Below the pieces are notes generated by a model. It had not been told where the DNA came from and did no database searches. It saw only the letters and a list, made by a program, of their open reading frames with translations. Below, in pieces: positions 55,062 to 64,000 of a stretch of DNA of 64,000 nt. Made by a program: the position numbers and the translations under genes. Numbering within the stretch: position 1 is the first letter of the stretch; every line of letters begins with the position of its first letter. The DNA is from Prochlorococcus sp. AG-402-K14 (GTDB taxonomy: Bacteria > Cyanobacteriota > Cyanobacteriia > PCC-6307 > Cyanobiaceae), in contig QCIG01000002.1 in NCBI GenBank assembly GCA_003216815.1, positions 1 through 64,000 on the forward strand, in the 5' to 3' direction.

Positions 55062-56549
55062 ATGGATATTAGAGTAGAGAAAGGTTTTACACTTGCTGAA
55101 TTAATAGTAACAAGTGCTATTTCTACCTCTGTTATTATTGGTGGTTTTGCCTTAGTACAAGTGTTAATGCAGACGAGTGAATTAGAAGAAAGAAGTCTAA
55201 CAACGACAGGTAATGTAGAAGATGCTCTTGATTTTATAATGGATGAAGTTAATAGAGGGAAAAAAATAATAGAAAACCAATCAGATATAAAAAATAATAA
55301 TCCTATATGTTCAATTCCAAATGGTAAATTTTTATTTGGAATAAAATTACCTGGACAAGCTTTATCAAACAAAGATTATACTAATAAAGATATTGATTCT
55401 AAAACCGGTAAGTTTAATTTATCAAAAGTTGAATGTCCTATTGTTTATTATTTAAGGAATCATACTTCTCAAGAAAAGAAAGGTTTTACCTTGTTAAGAT
55501 ATGGACCACAATTAACAAAAAAAGGTTTTTATGAATCCCCTTCATCAAAAAACTATAAAAGTAGTTCTTTGCTCGAGGGTATTCTTAACTCTAACCAAGA
55601 AAATGAAAATTTAATTTGTCCTCCTAATTGGAAATCTGTAAATAAAATTGAAGGATTTCAATATTGTTTGGATAAAAATAATAAAGCAATCGAAATACTT
55701 ATTGGTGTTGATGATTTACTTAATCAACGTCAAAAAACAAATGTGATTTCATCCTTTGGAGGGTTTACAAGAATTCAGGATGAGGGTTTGATAAATATGA
55801 ATCCAGGAGACGTTAAAGAAGGCAAAATCCCCCCTTGTTTTGGTGGACCTTGTAACTGGATGGGTGTTGGAATAAAATCCAATAAGATTACATTTATGAT
55901 TGATAAATCAGGCTCAATGTATAAATATTTTAGGCATTGGAAATGCGATAAGACAAAATATGGTTGGAGAAGTTGCAGAACAGTTTATCCAAGAATTCAA
56001 GGGCAAGGGTTATTTGATGCAGCTAGATCAAACCTAAGGCAACAAGTAGTTAAATTACCAACAAGAGATGAAGTTAACAAATTAAATCAACAATATAATA
56101 GTAATTTCGAGTATGTATATTTACAAATAATTGCTTTCAATCATATAAATTACCCTCTTTTCAGTTCTGGTCCGAAAATTTTAACTCATGCTACAAAAGC
56201 TCAAGCACTTAGATGGATTGACCAGTTACGACCAGGAGGAGGAACTAATCCTTGGAATGGTTTATGTTCATCTTTACAAGACGATAAAAATGTTGGTCAA
56301 GTCATACTACTCTCTGATGGTATGCCCAATAGGTATTCTGGTTATTGTGCCGGTAAATATGGAAAATATTCAGATGTAATTAATGAATTTAATAGGAATA
56401 TAAGAAGCAAAAAACCATCAGGTGAATTAATAATAGATTCCATCTCATTCTTTCATGATTTTTGTAACTCCAACAATAATATTTGGGGGAGAAATTGGTT
56501 GGGTAATATTTCATCAGGCAATCAAAGTGAATGTACTCCTGTTAATTAG
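55062..56549 (+). CDS. Minor pilin-like protein fused to a von Willebrand factor A domain
   Basis: 495 residues. Leader MDIRVEKG is followed by FTLAELIVTSAISTSVIIGG with Glu5, like PilW. After a Ser and Asn rich linker, a vWA domain fills about residues 275-495. Its MIDAS motif is DKSGSM (281-286), then the loop PGGGTNPWNG (Thr) and LLSDGMPNRYSG (Asp). The domain likely binds a metal-dependent ligand, so the protein is a candidate tip adhesin. Last of the five tandem pilin genes; convergent with the secretin gene. Confidence 0.82.
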   Translation: MDIRVEKGFTLAELIVTSAISTSVIIGGFALVQVLMQTSELEERSLTTTGNVEDALDFIMDEVNRGKKIIENQSDIKNNNPICSIPNGKFLFGIKLPGQALSNKDYTNKDIDSKTGKFNLSKVECPIVYYLRNHTSQEKKGFTLLRYGPQLTKKGFYESPSSKNYKSSSLLEGILNSNQENENLICPPNWKSVNKIEGFQYCLDKNNKAIEILIGVDDLLNQRQKTNVISSFGGFTRIQDEGLINMNPGDVKEGKIPPCFGGPCNWMGVGIKSNKITFMIDKSGSMYKYFRHWKCDKTKYGWRSCRTVYPRIQGQGLFDAARSNLRQQVVKLPTRDEVNKLNQQYNSNFEYVYLQIIAFNHINYPLFSSGPKILTHATKAQALRWIDQLRPGGGTNPWNGLCSSLQDDKNVGQVILLSDGMPNRYSGYCAGKYGKYSDVINEFNRNIRSKKPSGELIIDSISFFHDFCNSNNNIWGRNWLGNISSGNQSECTPVN

Positions 56550-56609
56550 ACTTTCTCATTTTTATATTATTTATTAGTTCAATATTATTAAAAGTTACTT
56601 ATTCGAAGA

Positions 56610-58415
56610 TTAAATATTTTCATCATTGGTCTCTTTAATTATATTAGGAGTAACTAATATTACCAATTCTCTTTTTTCTTTACTTATTTCTTTTTTCTTA
56701 AATAATCTTCCTAGAAGAGGTAAATCTCCAAGCAAAGGTGTCTTCCACAACTTTTCTACTTCCGTATCTTGCAGAACACCAGTTAAAATAAGGGTATCAT
56801 TATTTTTAACTCTAATAGAACCTGTGTCGACTTTCCTGGTACTTAATAAATTAATCATCGGACAACCTGGAATCTCAACTTGATTAGATACACCTGTGAT
56901 TTCTGGTGAAATTGTAAAAGTAATAAATTCGTTATTATCTATCCCTAGTATTCTTGCACCTAGCTTTACACCCACTAAACCATATTCGACTGTGCATACA
57001 CTACTTCCTTCTTCAGTTGAAGCATTTACAGGGACTTTATCTCCAACTTCGACATACCCATCATTCCCAAATTCTCTTCCTATTTCGCCATCACCAGCAG
57101 GACCAGAATATTCACTAAGAATAAGAGTTGGATTAGCTAAGACTTGTGCGGTGCCTTTTTTTAATTGTAGCTCTAATTGGGTAACAAATTGCTTTGGCCA
57201 TGCTAACCCTGGGTTTGAGATTGGATTGCCAAAATTAGGAGCATTATTACCAATTATAGATTTCAATATACCTTGATCATTAACAATAAAAGTCTTACCT
57301 GTTCGAACTGCAAAGTCATTACTAAAAGAATTATCTTTGGTAACTCTTAAATCAATTATTTGAACATTAAGTGCAACTTGCTGCTGTCTTTTGTCAAGAT
57401 CTTTTAGGAAATTTTGAGCAAGTTCAACTAATCTCGGTTCACCTACCAATGTTATAGTTTGGAGCCTCTCATCAGTAGTTGCAAAAAGTCCTAAAAGTGG
57501 ACCTATCGTTGCTCCATAAACCTTAACTGAGGTTTGAGATTGCTCTGTGGTTGTTGAACTATTTGATGCTCCTTCAACAGCTTCTGCTTGTGTAGCTCCT
57601 TCCGTAACAGAAGTATTAATAGTATATGTTTTTGTCACACTCGCTCCAAGATTTGCTAGATAATCTGCAGCTGAACTAGAACTTATTTGATTCAAATTAA
57701 AAACAAATGATTTTCTTTCTTTAAAAATTGTATTTCTCACATCAGGTCCCACATAAAGAATACCTTCCTCAAATTTTGCCTGTAAGCCACTAGCCAATAA
57801 AACAGCATTAAGTGCTTTTGAATAACTTATATTATTTAAGGATATAGTTAATAATCTAGGAGAGTCTGCGTTTTGTTCGCTAGCTTCAGGTAAAGAATCT
57901 ATATCTGTTAATTCAGAACCTTCTAAAGCCTCTAAATCCAATGGCTGAAACTGGTTAGAATCCTGATCAAATGAACTTATAACTTGATTTGATCCCTGAG
58001 AATTAAAAGTAGGTTCTTGATTAACCCAAACAAAATCATAACCACCTATTTTTGCAATTTTCTGAAGGATAGTTTTCGCGGAAACTTGCCTGAAAATTAA
58101 AGTAATTTTGGGTCCATTAATATTTAATAAATTTGGATTGTATATAGATTTTTGGTTGTAGTCATCCTTAAGGGAATCAAGTGATGCAATCAATTTACTA
58201 TGATTTAAATAAATAGAACTTTCATTAAAGGATTCTAGATTACCTATATTTTTATGAGATCTAGATATATTGAGAAAACTTTTTAGAGAATAATCCAGTT
58301 TATTTAAGTGCTTTCTATCTTCATAAAAAGAATCAAAATCATATGAATTTACTGATATGGGAGCTAGAGAAAATAGGCAACCAAAAATAGCGGAAATATA
58401 GTTTCTATTAGTCAC
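56610..58415 (-). CDS. pilQ: Type IV pilus secretin (PilQ)
   Basis: 601 residues with an N-terminal signal peptide (FGCLFSLAPISVNSY region). N-terminal STN-like domain around KTILQKIAKIGGYDFVW. N1-like domain ends LVELAQNFLKDLDKRQQQVA, and the C-terminal secretin domain contains GTAQVLANPTLILSEYSG and VEKLWKTPLLGDLPLLGRLF, the secretin signature. Forms the outer-membrane pore for pilus exit. Last gene of the pilP-M-N-O-Q-like operon. Confidence 0.93.
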   Translation of the reverse strand: MTNRNYISAIFGCLFSLAPISVNSYDFDSFYEDRKHLNKLDYSLKSFLNISRSHKNIGNLESFNESSIYLNHSKLIASLDSLKDDYNQKSIYNPNLLNINGPKITLIFRQVSAKTILQKIAKIGGYDFVWVNQEPTFNSQGSNQVISSFDQDSNQFQPLDLEALEGSELTDIDSLPEASEQNADSPRLLTISLNNISYSKALNAVLLASGLQAKFEEGILYVGPDVRNTIFKERKSFVFNLNQISSSSAADYLANLGASVTKTYTINTSVTEGATQAEAVEGASNSSTTTEQSQTSVKVYGATIGPLLGLFATTDERLQTITLVGEPRLVELAQNFLKDLDKRQQQVALNVQIIDLRVTKDNSFSNDFAVRTGKTFIVNDQGILKSIIGNNAPNFGNPISNPGLAWPKQFVTQLELQLKKGTAQVLANPTLILSEYSGPAGDGEIGREFGNDGYVEVGDKVPVNASTEEGSSVCTVEYGLVGVKLGARILGIDNNEFITFTISPEITGVSNQVEIPGCPMINLLSTRKVDTGSIRVKNNDTLILTGVLQDTEVEKLWKTPLLGDLPLLGRLFKKKEISKEKRELVILVTPNIIKETNDENI

Positions 58416-58479
58416 GAAACGTTAATACAGTGTTTATATATTAAATATTTTAATATAGTTTTTTGATAATTAATAGATA

Positions 58480-59349
58480 TCATTGTTCTTTTGTAGGAAT
58501 ATTAATTATAAATTTAGAATTCATATATCCTTGTTTTGAACTTTCTGATTCACTTCCTTGATAAGAAGAAGCACCTATATTAATACATGTAGGTATTATC
58601 GTGATTTTATATGACTGTAAAAGTCTTATGAATTTTATAGTGTTAAAATATTCTGATTTAAGGCTTATCTCTAAATAATTATTTATAAAATTAAGTTCTT
58701 TTGGAGGAAGATTATCCTGAGGAAAAGAATTAGCTTCCTCAGAATTAGAAAACCCATCATTATTGTATTCATTTGAATAGTTCTGATCTTCAGTCATTAT
58801 AAAATTATTGTTATTATCTAAGTTGTTATAAGTTAAACCTAGAGTATTTTGTTCGTCCTCATTTAAAGCTCTACATATAGAAAAAGGATCTTCATTAATT
58901 TTCATTAAAGATAAAATCTCAACATCAGATTTCAATGCAACATCTGAAATTATGCGATTAATTAATATAAGTTGGTTCTTCTCTAGAATAGTTTCCTTTA
59001 AACTAGAGAAGGGAGTTTCTATCTTCTTAATTAATTTAACTAACTTATCTCTTTCAATCGTTAAATCTGCTATTTGGTTAAAATGATCTTCATAAAGGTT
59101 GGCCTTTCTATTTAGTTTTATCAAATTAGCTATGCTTGGATATAAAAATAAATAAGAGAACAATAAAAAGCTTAATCCACCAATTAAAAAGGGGAATGAT
59201 TTATTCTTATGTATTGATTTGAGGTCATCTAATTTAAAATTTTGAATATCCTCTAATTTTATATCATTTAATTTTTTTAATAATTGACTAATATCAATAG
59301 AATTAAGATCTGAATAGATTTTTTTTAGTTTTATTTTGATGTTAGACAT
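58480..59349 (-). CDS. pilO: PilO-like alignment subunit
   Basis: 289 residues. A single membrane helix (about 55-78, SFPFLIGGLSFLLFSYLFLY) then a coiled-coil and periplasmic domain with YNNLDNNNNFIMTEDQN. Sequence similarity to PilO is weak and the call rests on position (between PilN-like and secretin genes) and topology. Its start overlaps the PilN-like stop by one base. Confidence 0.72.
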   Translation of the reverse strand: MSNIKIKLKKIYSDLNSIDISQLLKKLNDIKLEDIQNFKLDDLKSIHKNKSFPFLIGGLSFLLFSYLFLYPSIANLIKLNRKANLYEDHFNQIADLTIERDKLVKLIKKIETPFSSLKETILEKNQLILINRIISDVALKSDVEILSLMKINEDPFSICRALNEDEQNTLGLTYNNLDNNNNFIMTEDQNYSNEYNNDGFSNSEEANSFPQDNLPPKELNFINNYLEISLKSEYFNTIKFIRLLQSYKITIIPTCINIGASSYQGSESESSKQGYMNSKFIINIPTKEQ

Positions 59350-60059
59350 TAATTCAATAAAGCTCCAATTTTTTTGTATTCACTAAGTTTTATTAGCAAT
59401 CCATTTGCTGAAGATTCAGCATATAGGGACATTTTATTTTTTAGGCTCAATGATTTTAATGATCCTTTGATTTCCGCTTTGAAAACAGATTTCTTAGCCT
59501 TATTATCCTCTGAAGAGCTTTCTTCATTGAATATCTCATTAATTGCAATAGTTTCTATGCTTATTAATGGTGATTCAATTAATAAAGTTACCATTTTATT
59601 TAAAAAATCTAAATTTGGGGAATCAGCAATAATTTTATATGCATATTGATCTATGATAATTTCATTTATAGAGATTTTCTCGGGAATTGCATTTTGTAAA
59701 TAAAAAGCAAAGAGATAAACTGGTGCACGTTCGGTATAAAAAATTTCAAAAGAATTGTATTGCGATTTTATTTCATCTTTCTTTTTAATTGCTTTGTTAA
59801 TCTGGTAATTTAAAATATTAAATTCATAATGAGAATTTTCAAATCTACTAATTTTATTTTTAGGAATTAAAGTAAATATGTTTATTGAACCGAATATTAT
59901 TATTCCAATTAAACTAGGAACCAAGATAATGGGATTATTTATTATATAATTCCCAAATAATTTATAATTATTTGATTTATTTTGCTTTATTTTTAAACTT
60001 ATAGAAGGACTAATCCATTCTTTAAGGTTGCCATCTTTAAATGCAAAGTTATATTTCAT
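59349..60059 (-). CDS. pilN: PilN-like alignment subunit
   Basis: 236 residues. Cytoplasmic N-terminus, one membrane helix (about 45-65, PIILVPSLIGIIIFGSINIF), then coiled coil and a periplasmic domain as in PilN. Overlaps PilM-like stop by four bases. The assignment is based on topology and context. Confidence 0.75.
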   Translation of the reverse strand: MKYNFAFKDGNLKEWISPSISLKIKQNKSNNYKLFGNYIINNPIILVPSLIGIIIFGSINIFTLIPKNKISRFENSHYEFNILNYQINKAIKKKDEIKSQYNSFEIFYTERAPVYLFAFYLQNAIPEKISINEIIIDQYAYKIIADSPNLDFLNKMVTLLIESPLISIETIAINEIFNEESSSEDNKAKKSVFKAEIKGSLKSLSLKNKMSLYAESSANGLLIKLSEYKKIGALLN

Positions 60060-61222
60060 AATTTAGAAATATTTAAAATTAAGTTTGTAACTAAGATCTT
60101 TGAATCGAGGGATTGATTGATATTGCTTATATTTTTAATATTACTTTTATTGGTTTTGGAATTGTTAAAATCTTTAATTTCATCAGCTTTAAAAAATGGG
60201 GAAGGAATGTCTATATTCCTGTTTAAAATCAATGAATCTAATCCTTGACCAAAAACAATAATATTACTAACCTTATCGTAATTATTCTCTTTCTCAATTA
60301 TATTTATTGATGTTTTTAATCTATCAAAAAAATCATTTATTGAACTTTTCTCATCTTTATTGCAATATAGTATGGAGCCATAAGGAAGTTTATATGATTT
60401 AATTGCATTATGTTTATCGGTCATTATTAATTGAATTGAATTTGATTCAATATCTGCAAGTATAAAACTTTCATCTATATAAGTATCTTTTATCTCATCA
60501 TATAAATGAAGTGAAGGGAAAGTTATACCAATTACTGGTAGATTAATAATTTCTAATGAATTTATCCATCCATTAATTAGTTTTTTACTTGAGAATACAA
60601 TTCTATTAAATGAATTTTTCTTATATTTAATGTTATTTATATCTGAATATGTATCATATGGTAAAAAAGGTGTATTTGCTTTTATTTCTAACTCAGTTGG
60701 CTTGCTATTCCCTGACCTTGACACAAGTGAAATTATTGAAAATATTGAAGAAGGGAGAATTAACAATATTGGATTAGAATTAGTGTTCAATATGTTTAGC
60801 ATATCTAATATTATTTGTGATAACTCTTTTGGATTCTCAACCTGATCTTTGCCTATCAGGTATCCAGGTATTGGAATCTCAACAGATCCATTAATTATAT
60901 TAGTGTTCCCCCCTCTTGTAATTGATAATATTGTGAGAACTTGATCTAAGTAAAATATTACTGTTATATGATCACTATGTTTATCTGAGTTATTCTTTCG
61001 CTTGAAAAATGGAAATTGTTTTATTGTTTTAGCAAATTTATTTACATATTTTATTTGATTACCTTTCTTTTGGTTCTTCTTTGTATTTAGCATGCTTGGT
61101 AATTTTATTTTTTTTATTGATGATTGGTTTGTATTTTTAGTAGTCAGTTTAAATTTAATTCTATTTATTAGAATTAAATTAGGGCATATTCTTTTTATTG
61201 TTTCTTTAATACTTATCATCAT
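60056..61222 (-). CDS. pilM: PilM-like actin-fold protein
   Basis: 388 residues, no membrane helix. Segments ITVIFYLDQVLTILSITRG and LILPSSIFSIISLVSR fit the PilM/FtsA-like actin fold, although the N-terminus is diverged and Lys-rich. It probably sits on the cytoplasmic face, bound to PilN. Overlaps both neighbours by four bases, so translation is coupled. Confidence 0.7.
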   Translation of the reverse strand: MMISIKETIKRICPNLILINRIKFKLTTKNTNQSSIKKIKLPSMLNTKKNQKKGNQIKYVNKFAKTIKQFPFFKRKNNSDKHSDHITVIFYLDQVLTILSITRGGNTNIINGSVEIPIPGYLIGKDQVENPKELSQIILDMLNILNTNSNPILLILPSSIFSIISLVSRSGNSKPTELEIKANTPFLPYDTYSDINNIKYKKNSFNRIVFSSKKLINGWINSLEIINLPVIGITFPSLHLYDEIKDTYIDESFILADIESNSIQLIMTDKHNAIKSYKLPYGSILYCNKDEKSSINDFFDRLKTSINIIEKENNYDKVSNIIVFGQGLDSLILNRNIDIPSPFFKADEIKDFNNSKTNKSNIKNISNINQSLDSKILVTNLILNISKL

Positions 61223-61746
61223 ATTTTCATTTTTATTCTATATCTATCACTACCATCAGTTAACTCTATAAATTGCTTATCAATAGAAATTCGAGATAGT
61301 TTTAAACTTTCTCCAATCTTTTGTCCAATTTTGAGTAAGTATTCTTTTCCATTATTTTCTTTTAAAATAACAAAAGCATTTTTATTAGTTTGGTATAAAC
61401 CTGATAATTTTATTTTCTTTAAAAAGTTAATCGCATCATTGGATGAATTAATTCTTTGATGAATAAATGGATCCCTTGTACTCCTTACAAGTTTAGAAAC
61501 TTCTTTAGCCTCTTGTTTTGGTAATGGCAACAACTTATCGGAAATGTCTGTTTCTTTTTTAGAAATCTCTTCCGCTGAAAAGCGGAATGTTGGGTTCAAA
61601 GGTAATGTATGAATTGATTTAGTTAATGAGCTATTAGAATCTTCTTGATTTGATATTTCCTTATTAATTGTATTGGCTGTAGTGATTTGTTGAGATTGAA
61701 GGCACAGGAAGAACAAAGCAATATAATTAATTGTTTTTTTAATCAT
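61219..61746 (-). CDS. pilP: PilP-like periplasmic pilus protein
   Basis: 175 residues from ATG at 61746 (an in-frame TTG at 61767 is possible). Signal-like hydrophobic segment at about 5-19 (INYIALFFLCLQSQQ). The C-terminal domain has STRDPFIHQ, LSGLYQTNKNAFVIL, YLLKIGQKIGESLKLS, the PilP/GspC beta fold. Leads the minus-strand operon. Bridges PilNO to the secretin in other systems. Confidence 0.75.
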   Translation of the reverse strand: MIKKTINYIALFFLCLQSQQITTANTINKEISNQEDSNSSLTKSIHTLPLNPTFRFSAEEISKKETDISDKLLPLPKQEAKEVSKLVRSTRDPFIHQRINSSNDAINFLKKIKLSGLYQTNKNAFVILKENNGKEYLLKIGQKIGESLKLSRISIDKQFIELTDGSDRYRIKMKI

Positions 61747-61767
61747 TTCTTTTTTTATGTATGACAA

Positions 61768-61891
61768 TTTTATGAAATTATTCTTTGGTATTTTTTATAA
61801 TTCTATCTTGTTTGACTAAATTTGCTATATTGGCTAGTCAATATTAAGAATTTGGTATAAAATTAATTTAACGTTAGATAGATAATAGACG
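61768..61891. promoter_or_regulatory. Divergent promoter region of pilus assembly genes
   Basis: 124 nt between the pilP-like and pilB starts. Promoters for both operons should lie here, giving joint regulation of pilus motor and alignment complex. No specific operator recognised. Confidence 0.4.
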
Positions 61892-63634
61892 ATGAAGCCT
61901 GAGGATAATAGGCATAAATCACCACCCCTCCTTTCGGAAGAGCTTTGCGCCGAGGCAGGTGTAATACCTTTAAATCTAAAAGGAAATATTTTGAAAATCG
62001 GAGCAATGAATCCTGGATACAGGAAAGTAAATCAAATTGTAGAGGATCTTAAGAAAAACAAAAATATTAGTGTAACCATAAAGCAGATATCACCTTTGGA
62101 ATGGGAGAAATGGTTTTTAGAGTCCAATAGTAATGAGTTGAATTTTGATCTTAATCTTGAAACAAATGAATTAGATCTGCCTGACAATCAAATTACTAAA
62201 AAATCTAGCTCTCCTATGGCTGGAAAATTAAATAATGATGAAGACATCAATAATGGATTAATTGATAAATATGATACAAATGAAGAAGAGGATTTAGAAC
62301 CAACAAGGATTGAGATTGATGAGAATGATCCACTATATAAGTTGGCGAACTCTTTAGACCAATTTCAAGAACAAGATGAAGACGAATTTGTTAAAGATGA
62401 TGAGATCCAGCTAGAGAATGATTTAAGTGATTCAGAAGATCCAATAATATCTGGAGTTGCCAGGTTATTGACTAAGTGTGTTCAACTAAGAGCATCAGAT
62501 ATTCATGTCGAACCCCTAGAAGAAAGATTTAGAATTAGATATAGGTTGGATGGTGTTTTAGAAGAATTAATATCACTACCTATCTCAAATATAGGCCCCT
62601 TTGTAAGTAGATTAAAGATAATGAGCAATTTAGACATTTCTGAAAAACGTCTACCTCAAGATGGACGTCTTAGGTGTATTCTTGAAGGCCGTCAATGTGA
62701 TTTTAGGGTTAGTACATTACCAGGAAGGTGGGGTGAAAAGGTTGTATTAAGATCATTAGAGCAAGATACTTTGCTGAATTTAGATATTTTAATTAATTCA
62801 GATAAAGAATTAAAATCCATAAGAGAAATGGGTGATTCTCCATATGGAATTTTAATAGTAGTAGGCCCTACTGGAAGTGGAAAGTCAACGACTTTATATT
62901 CAATACTTAATGAATTAAATAAGCCTGGAGTTAATATAAGTACAGTTGAAGATCCTGTTGAATATACACTTGATGGTATTCACCAGGTTCAAGTTTTAAG
63001 AGAGAAGGGACTGGATTTCTCAAGGGCTTTAAGATCATTGATGAGACAGGATCCAGATATTATTCTCGTAGGTGAAACTAGAGATAAAGAAACTGCTCAA
63101 ACTGCAATGGAGGCGGCTTTAACGGGACATATGGTTTTTACTACTCTTCATGCAAATGATACAGCTACAGCAATTACAAGACTTTCAGAAATGGGTATCC
63201 CTCCTTATTTAGTTGGTGCATCAGTAATAGGAGTTGTTGCACAGAGATTAGTCCGGAAGGTTTGTCCAAGATGTAGTAGAACTCGTAAATTACAATTAGG
63301 TAAAGATGATCTTGCTCTTTCACATGCTATAACCCAAGTAAAAGAGGCAAATATAACTTCCACAAAAAAATCACTTAATAAGCAGAACAAAAAAATATGT
63401 ACATTGTGTGGAGGTGCTGGTTATAAAGGTAGAGCTGGTATTTATGAAGTAATGAGGATAAATGATTCTTTAAGAGAATTAATAATGAACAATGCCACCG
63501 CAGATGTGATTCGTGAAAATGCCTTTAAAAAATCAGGAAGAAGTTTACTTGCTTATGGTATGGAATTGGTTAAAAGGCAATTAACTACAATTGAGGAAGT
63601 TGAGAGAGTTTGTTTATTAGAGGAAAACTCATGA
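61892..63634 (+). CDS. pilB: Type IV pilus assembly ATPase PilB (GspE family)
   Basis: 580 residues. N-terminal MshEN/T2SSE-N region, then an acidic linker (about 85-180, many Asp and Glu). Catalytic core: arginine region ASDIHVEPLEERFRIRYRLD, Walker A GPTGSGKSTT (about 325), Asp box RQDPDIILVGETRD, and His box GHMVFTTLHANDTATA. Zinc-binding Cys CPRCS and CTLCGGAGYKGR close the core. It powers pilus extension. pilT begins within its last codons. Confidence 0.96.
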   Translation: MKPEDNRHKSPPLLSEELCAEAGVIPLNLKGNILKIGAMNPGYRKVNQIVEDLKKNKNISVTIKQISPLEWEKWFLESNSNELNFDLNLETNELDLPDNQITKKSSSPMAGKLNNDEDINNGLIDKYDTNEEEDLEPTRIEIDENDPLYKLANSLDQFQEQDEDEFVKDDEIQLENDLSDSEDPIISGVARLLTKCVQLRASDIHVEPLEERFRIRYRLDGVLEELISLPISNIGPFVSRLKIMSNLDISEKRLPQDGRLRCILEGRQCDFRVSTLPGRWGEKVVLRSLEQDTLLNLDILINSDKELKSIREMGDSPYGILIVVGPTGSGKSTTLYSILNELNKPGVNISTVEDPVEYTLDGIHQVQVLREKGLDFSRALRSLMRQDPDIILVGETRDKETAQTAMEAALTGHMVFTTLHANDTATAITRLSEMGIPPYLVGASVIGVVAQRLVRKVCPRCSRTRKLQLGKDDLALSHAITQVKEANITSTKKSLNKQNKKICTLCGGAGYKGRAGIYEVMRINDSLRELIMNNATADVIRENAFKKSGRSLLAYGMELVKRQLTTIEEVERVCLLEENS

Positions 63635-64000
63635 AAGAAGGAAAATTAATTGATTTAATGAGCGAACTTGTAAAAAGAGATGGTTCAGATCTTCATTTAA
63701 CAGGAGATAGTATTCCATTTTTTAGGGTTCAAGGTGAAATCCTTCCTGCTTCAAATCAAAATCTATCTATCTTAGAACTTAGATCAGAATTAGAAAAACT
63801 TTTAGGTTCAAAAAAATTAGATGTTTTTGATAAGGAAAAAGAACTTGACTGTAGCTTTGGTATTGAAGGAATTGCTAGATTTAGAATCAATATTTTTTTA
63901 GATAGAGGAAAAATTGCTTGCGTCATGCGAGCATTGAGTACAGATATTCCAACTTTTTCAAATATTGGTTTACCAGAAAGTGTTCAACAATTATTAAATA
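63631..64000 (+). CDS. pilT: Pilus retraction ATPase PilT (partial, cut by window end)
   Basis: The first 123 codons only. ATG at 63631 overlaps the pilB stop. It begins MKEGKLIDLMSELVKRDGSD then LHLTGDSIPFFRVQGE, the N-terminal PAS-like domain of PilT. The gene runs off the window. The overlap shows coupled translation with pilB. Confidence 0.93.
   Translation, partial: MKEGKLIDLMSELVKRDGSDLHLTGDSIPFFRVQGEILPASNQNLSILELRSELEKLLGSKKLDVFDKEKELDCSFGIEGIARFRINIFLDRGKIACVMRALSTDIPTFSNIGLPESVQQLLN

Noticed and set aside
57500..57650. Ser/Thr-rich stretch in PilQ as a repeat
   Set aside because: It is a low-complexity linker between the N1 domain parts, not a DNA repeat.

Overview
The window looks like a chromosomal segment of a marine picocyanobacterium, most likely a low-light-adapted Prochlorococcus. 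The DNA is AT-rich. Core genes typical of that lineage occur (a PsbF-like protein, a Ycf46-type AAA ATPase, isiB flavodoxin, a cyanobacterial porin, IdiA/FutA with a PiuC-type hydroxylase, DUF2808). Genes are tightly packed, with many tiny membrane-protein genes and many probable TTG starts. The species call is an inference from gene content; no rRNA or marker tree is available.

Region 1 (1-7152) is a surface-glycan type island ending at tRNA-Arg(UCU). A four-gene minus-strand operon holds a Gfo/Idh oxidoreductase, an AroE-like dehydrogenase, a GT-B glycosyltransferase and a CMP-sugar synthetase. A two-gene plus-strand unit holds a DAHP-synthase-like protein whose metal-ligand Cys is Asn, and a zinc-finger protein. 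Beside the tRNA lies a broken integrase fused to a fragment that resembles a methyltransferase C-terminus, read here as a recombination scar.

Region 2 (7439-29212) is mostly core: rsmI, a cysQ-like phosphatase, pnp, rpsN, a site-2 protease, serS, the AAA ATPase, yidC, a PH-domain protein, rnpA, rpmH, chorismate mutase, sppA, an EamA transporter, two glycosyltransferases, isiB, a PsbF-like protein lacking the heme histidine, and SemiSWEET.

Region 3 (29313-39300) is accessory. It contains a TPR-methyltransferase, peroxiredoxin Q, many small proteins, a KEEAP-repeat protein, a 36-nt perfect palindrome over a possible start codon, and a compact five-gene minus-strand operon (36228-37962) led by a DUF3102-like protein of visibly higher GC.

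Region 4 (39427-50895) has glyQ, a porin, the divergent iron pair piuC-like/idiA, and tRNA-Ser(CGA). The tRNA is followed by two cassettes that end in partial copies of its 3' end, then a TPR-glycosyltransferase and a sulfotransferase.

Region 5 (51062-64000) is a type IV pilus locus. It has a major pilin and four minor-pilin-like genes (one fused to a von Willebrand A domain), the pilP-M-N-O-Q-like alignment and secretin set on the minus strand, and pilB-pilT on the plus strand, with pilT cut by the window edge. Together these supply most parts of a retractable pilus; pilC and pilD are not seen.
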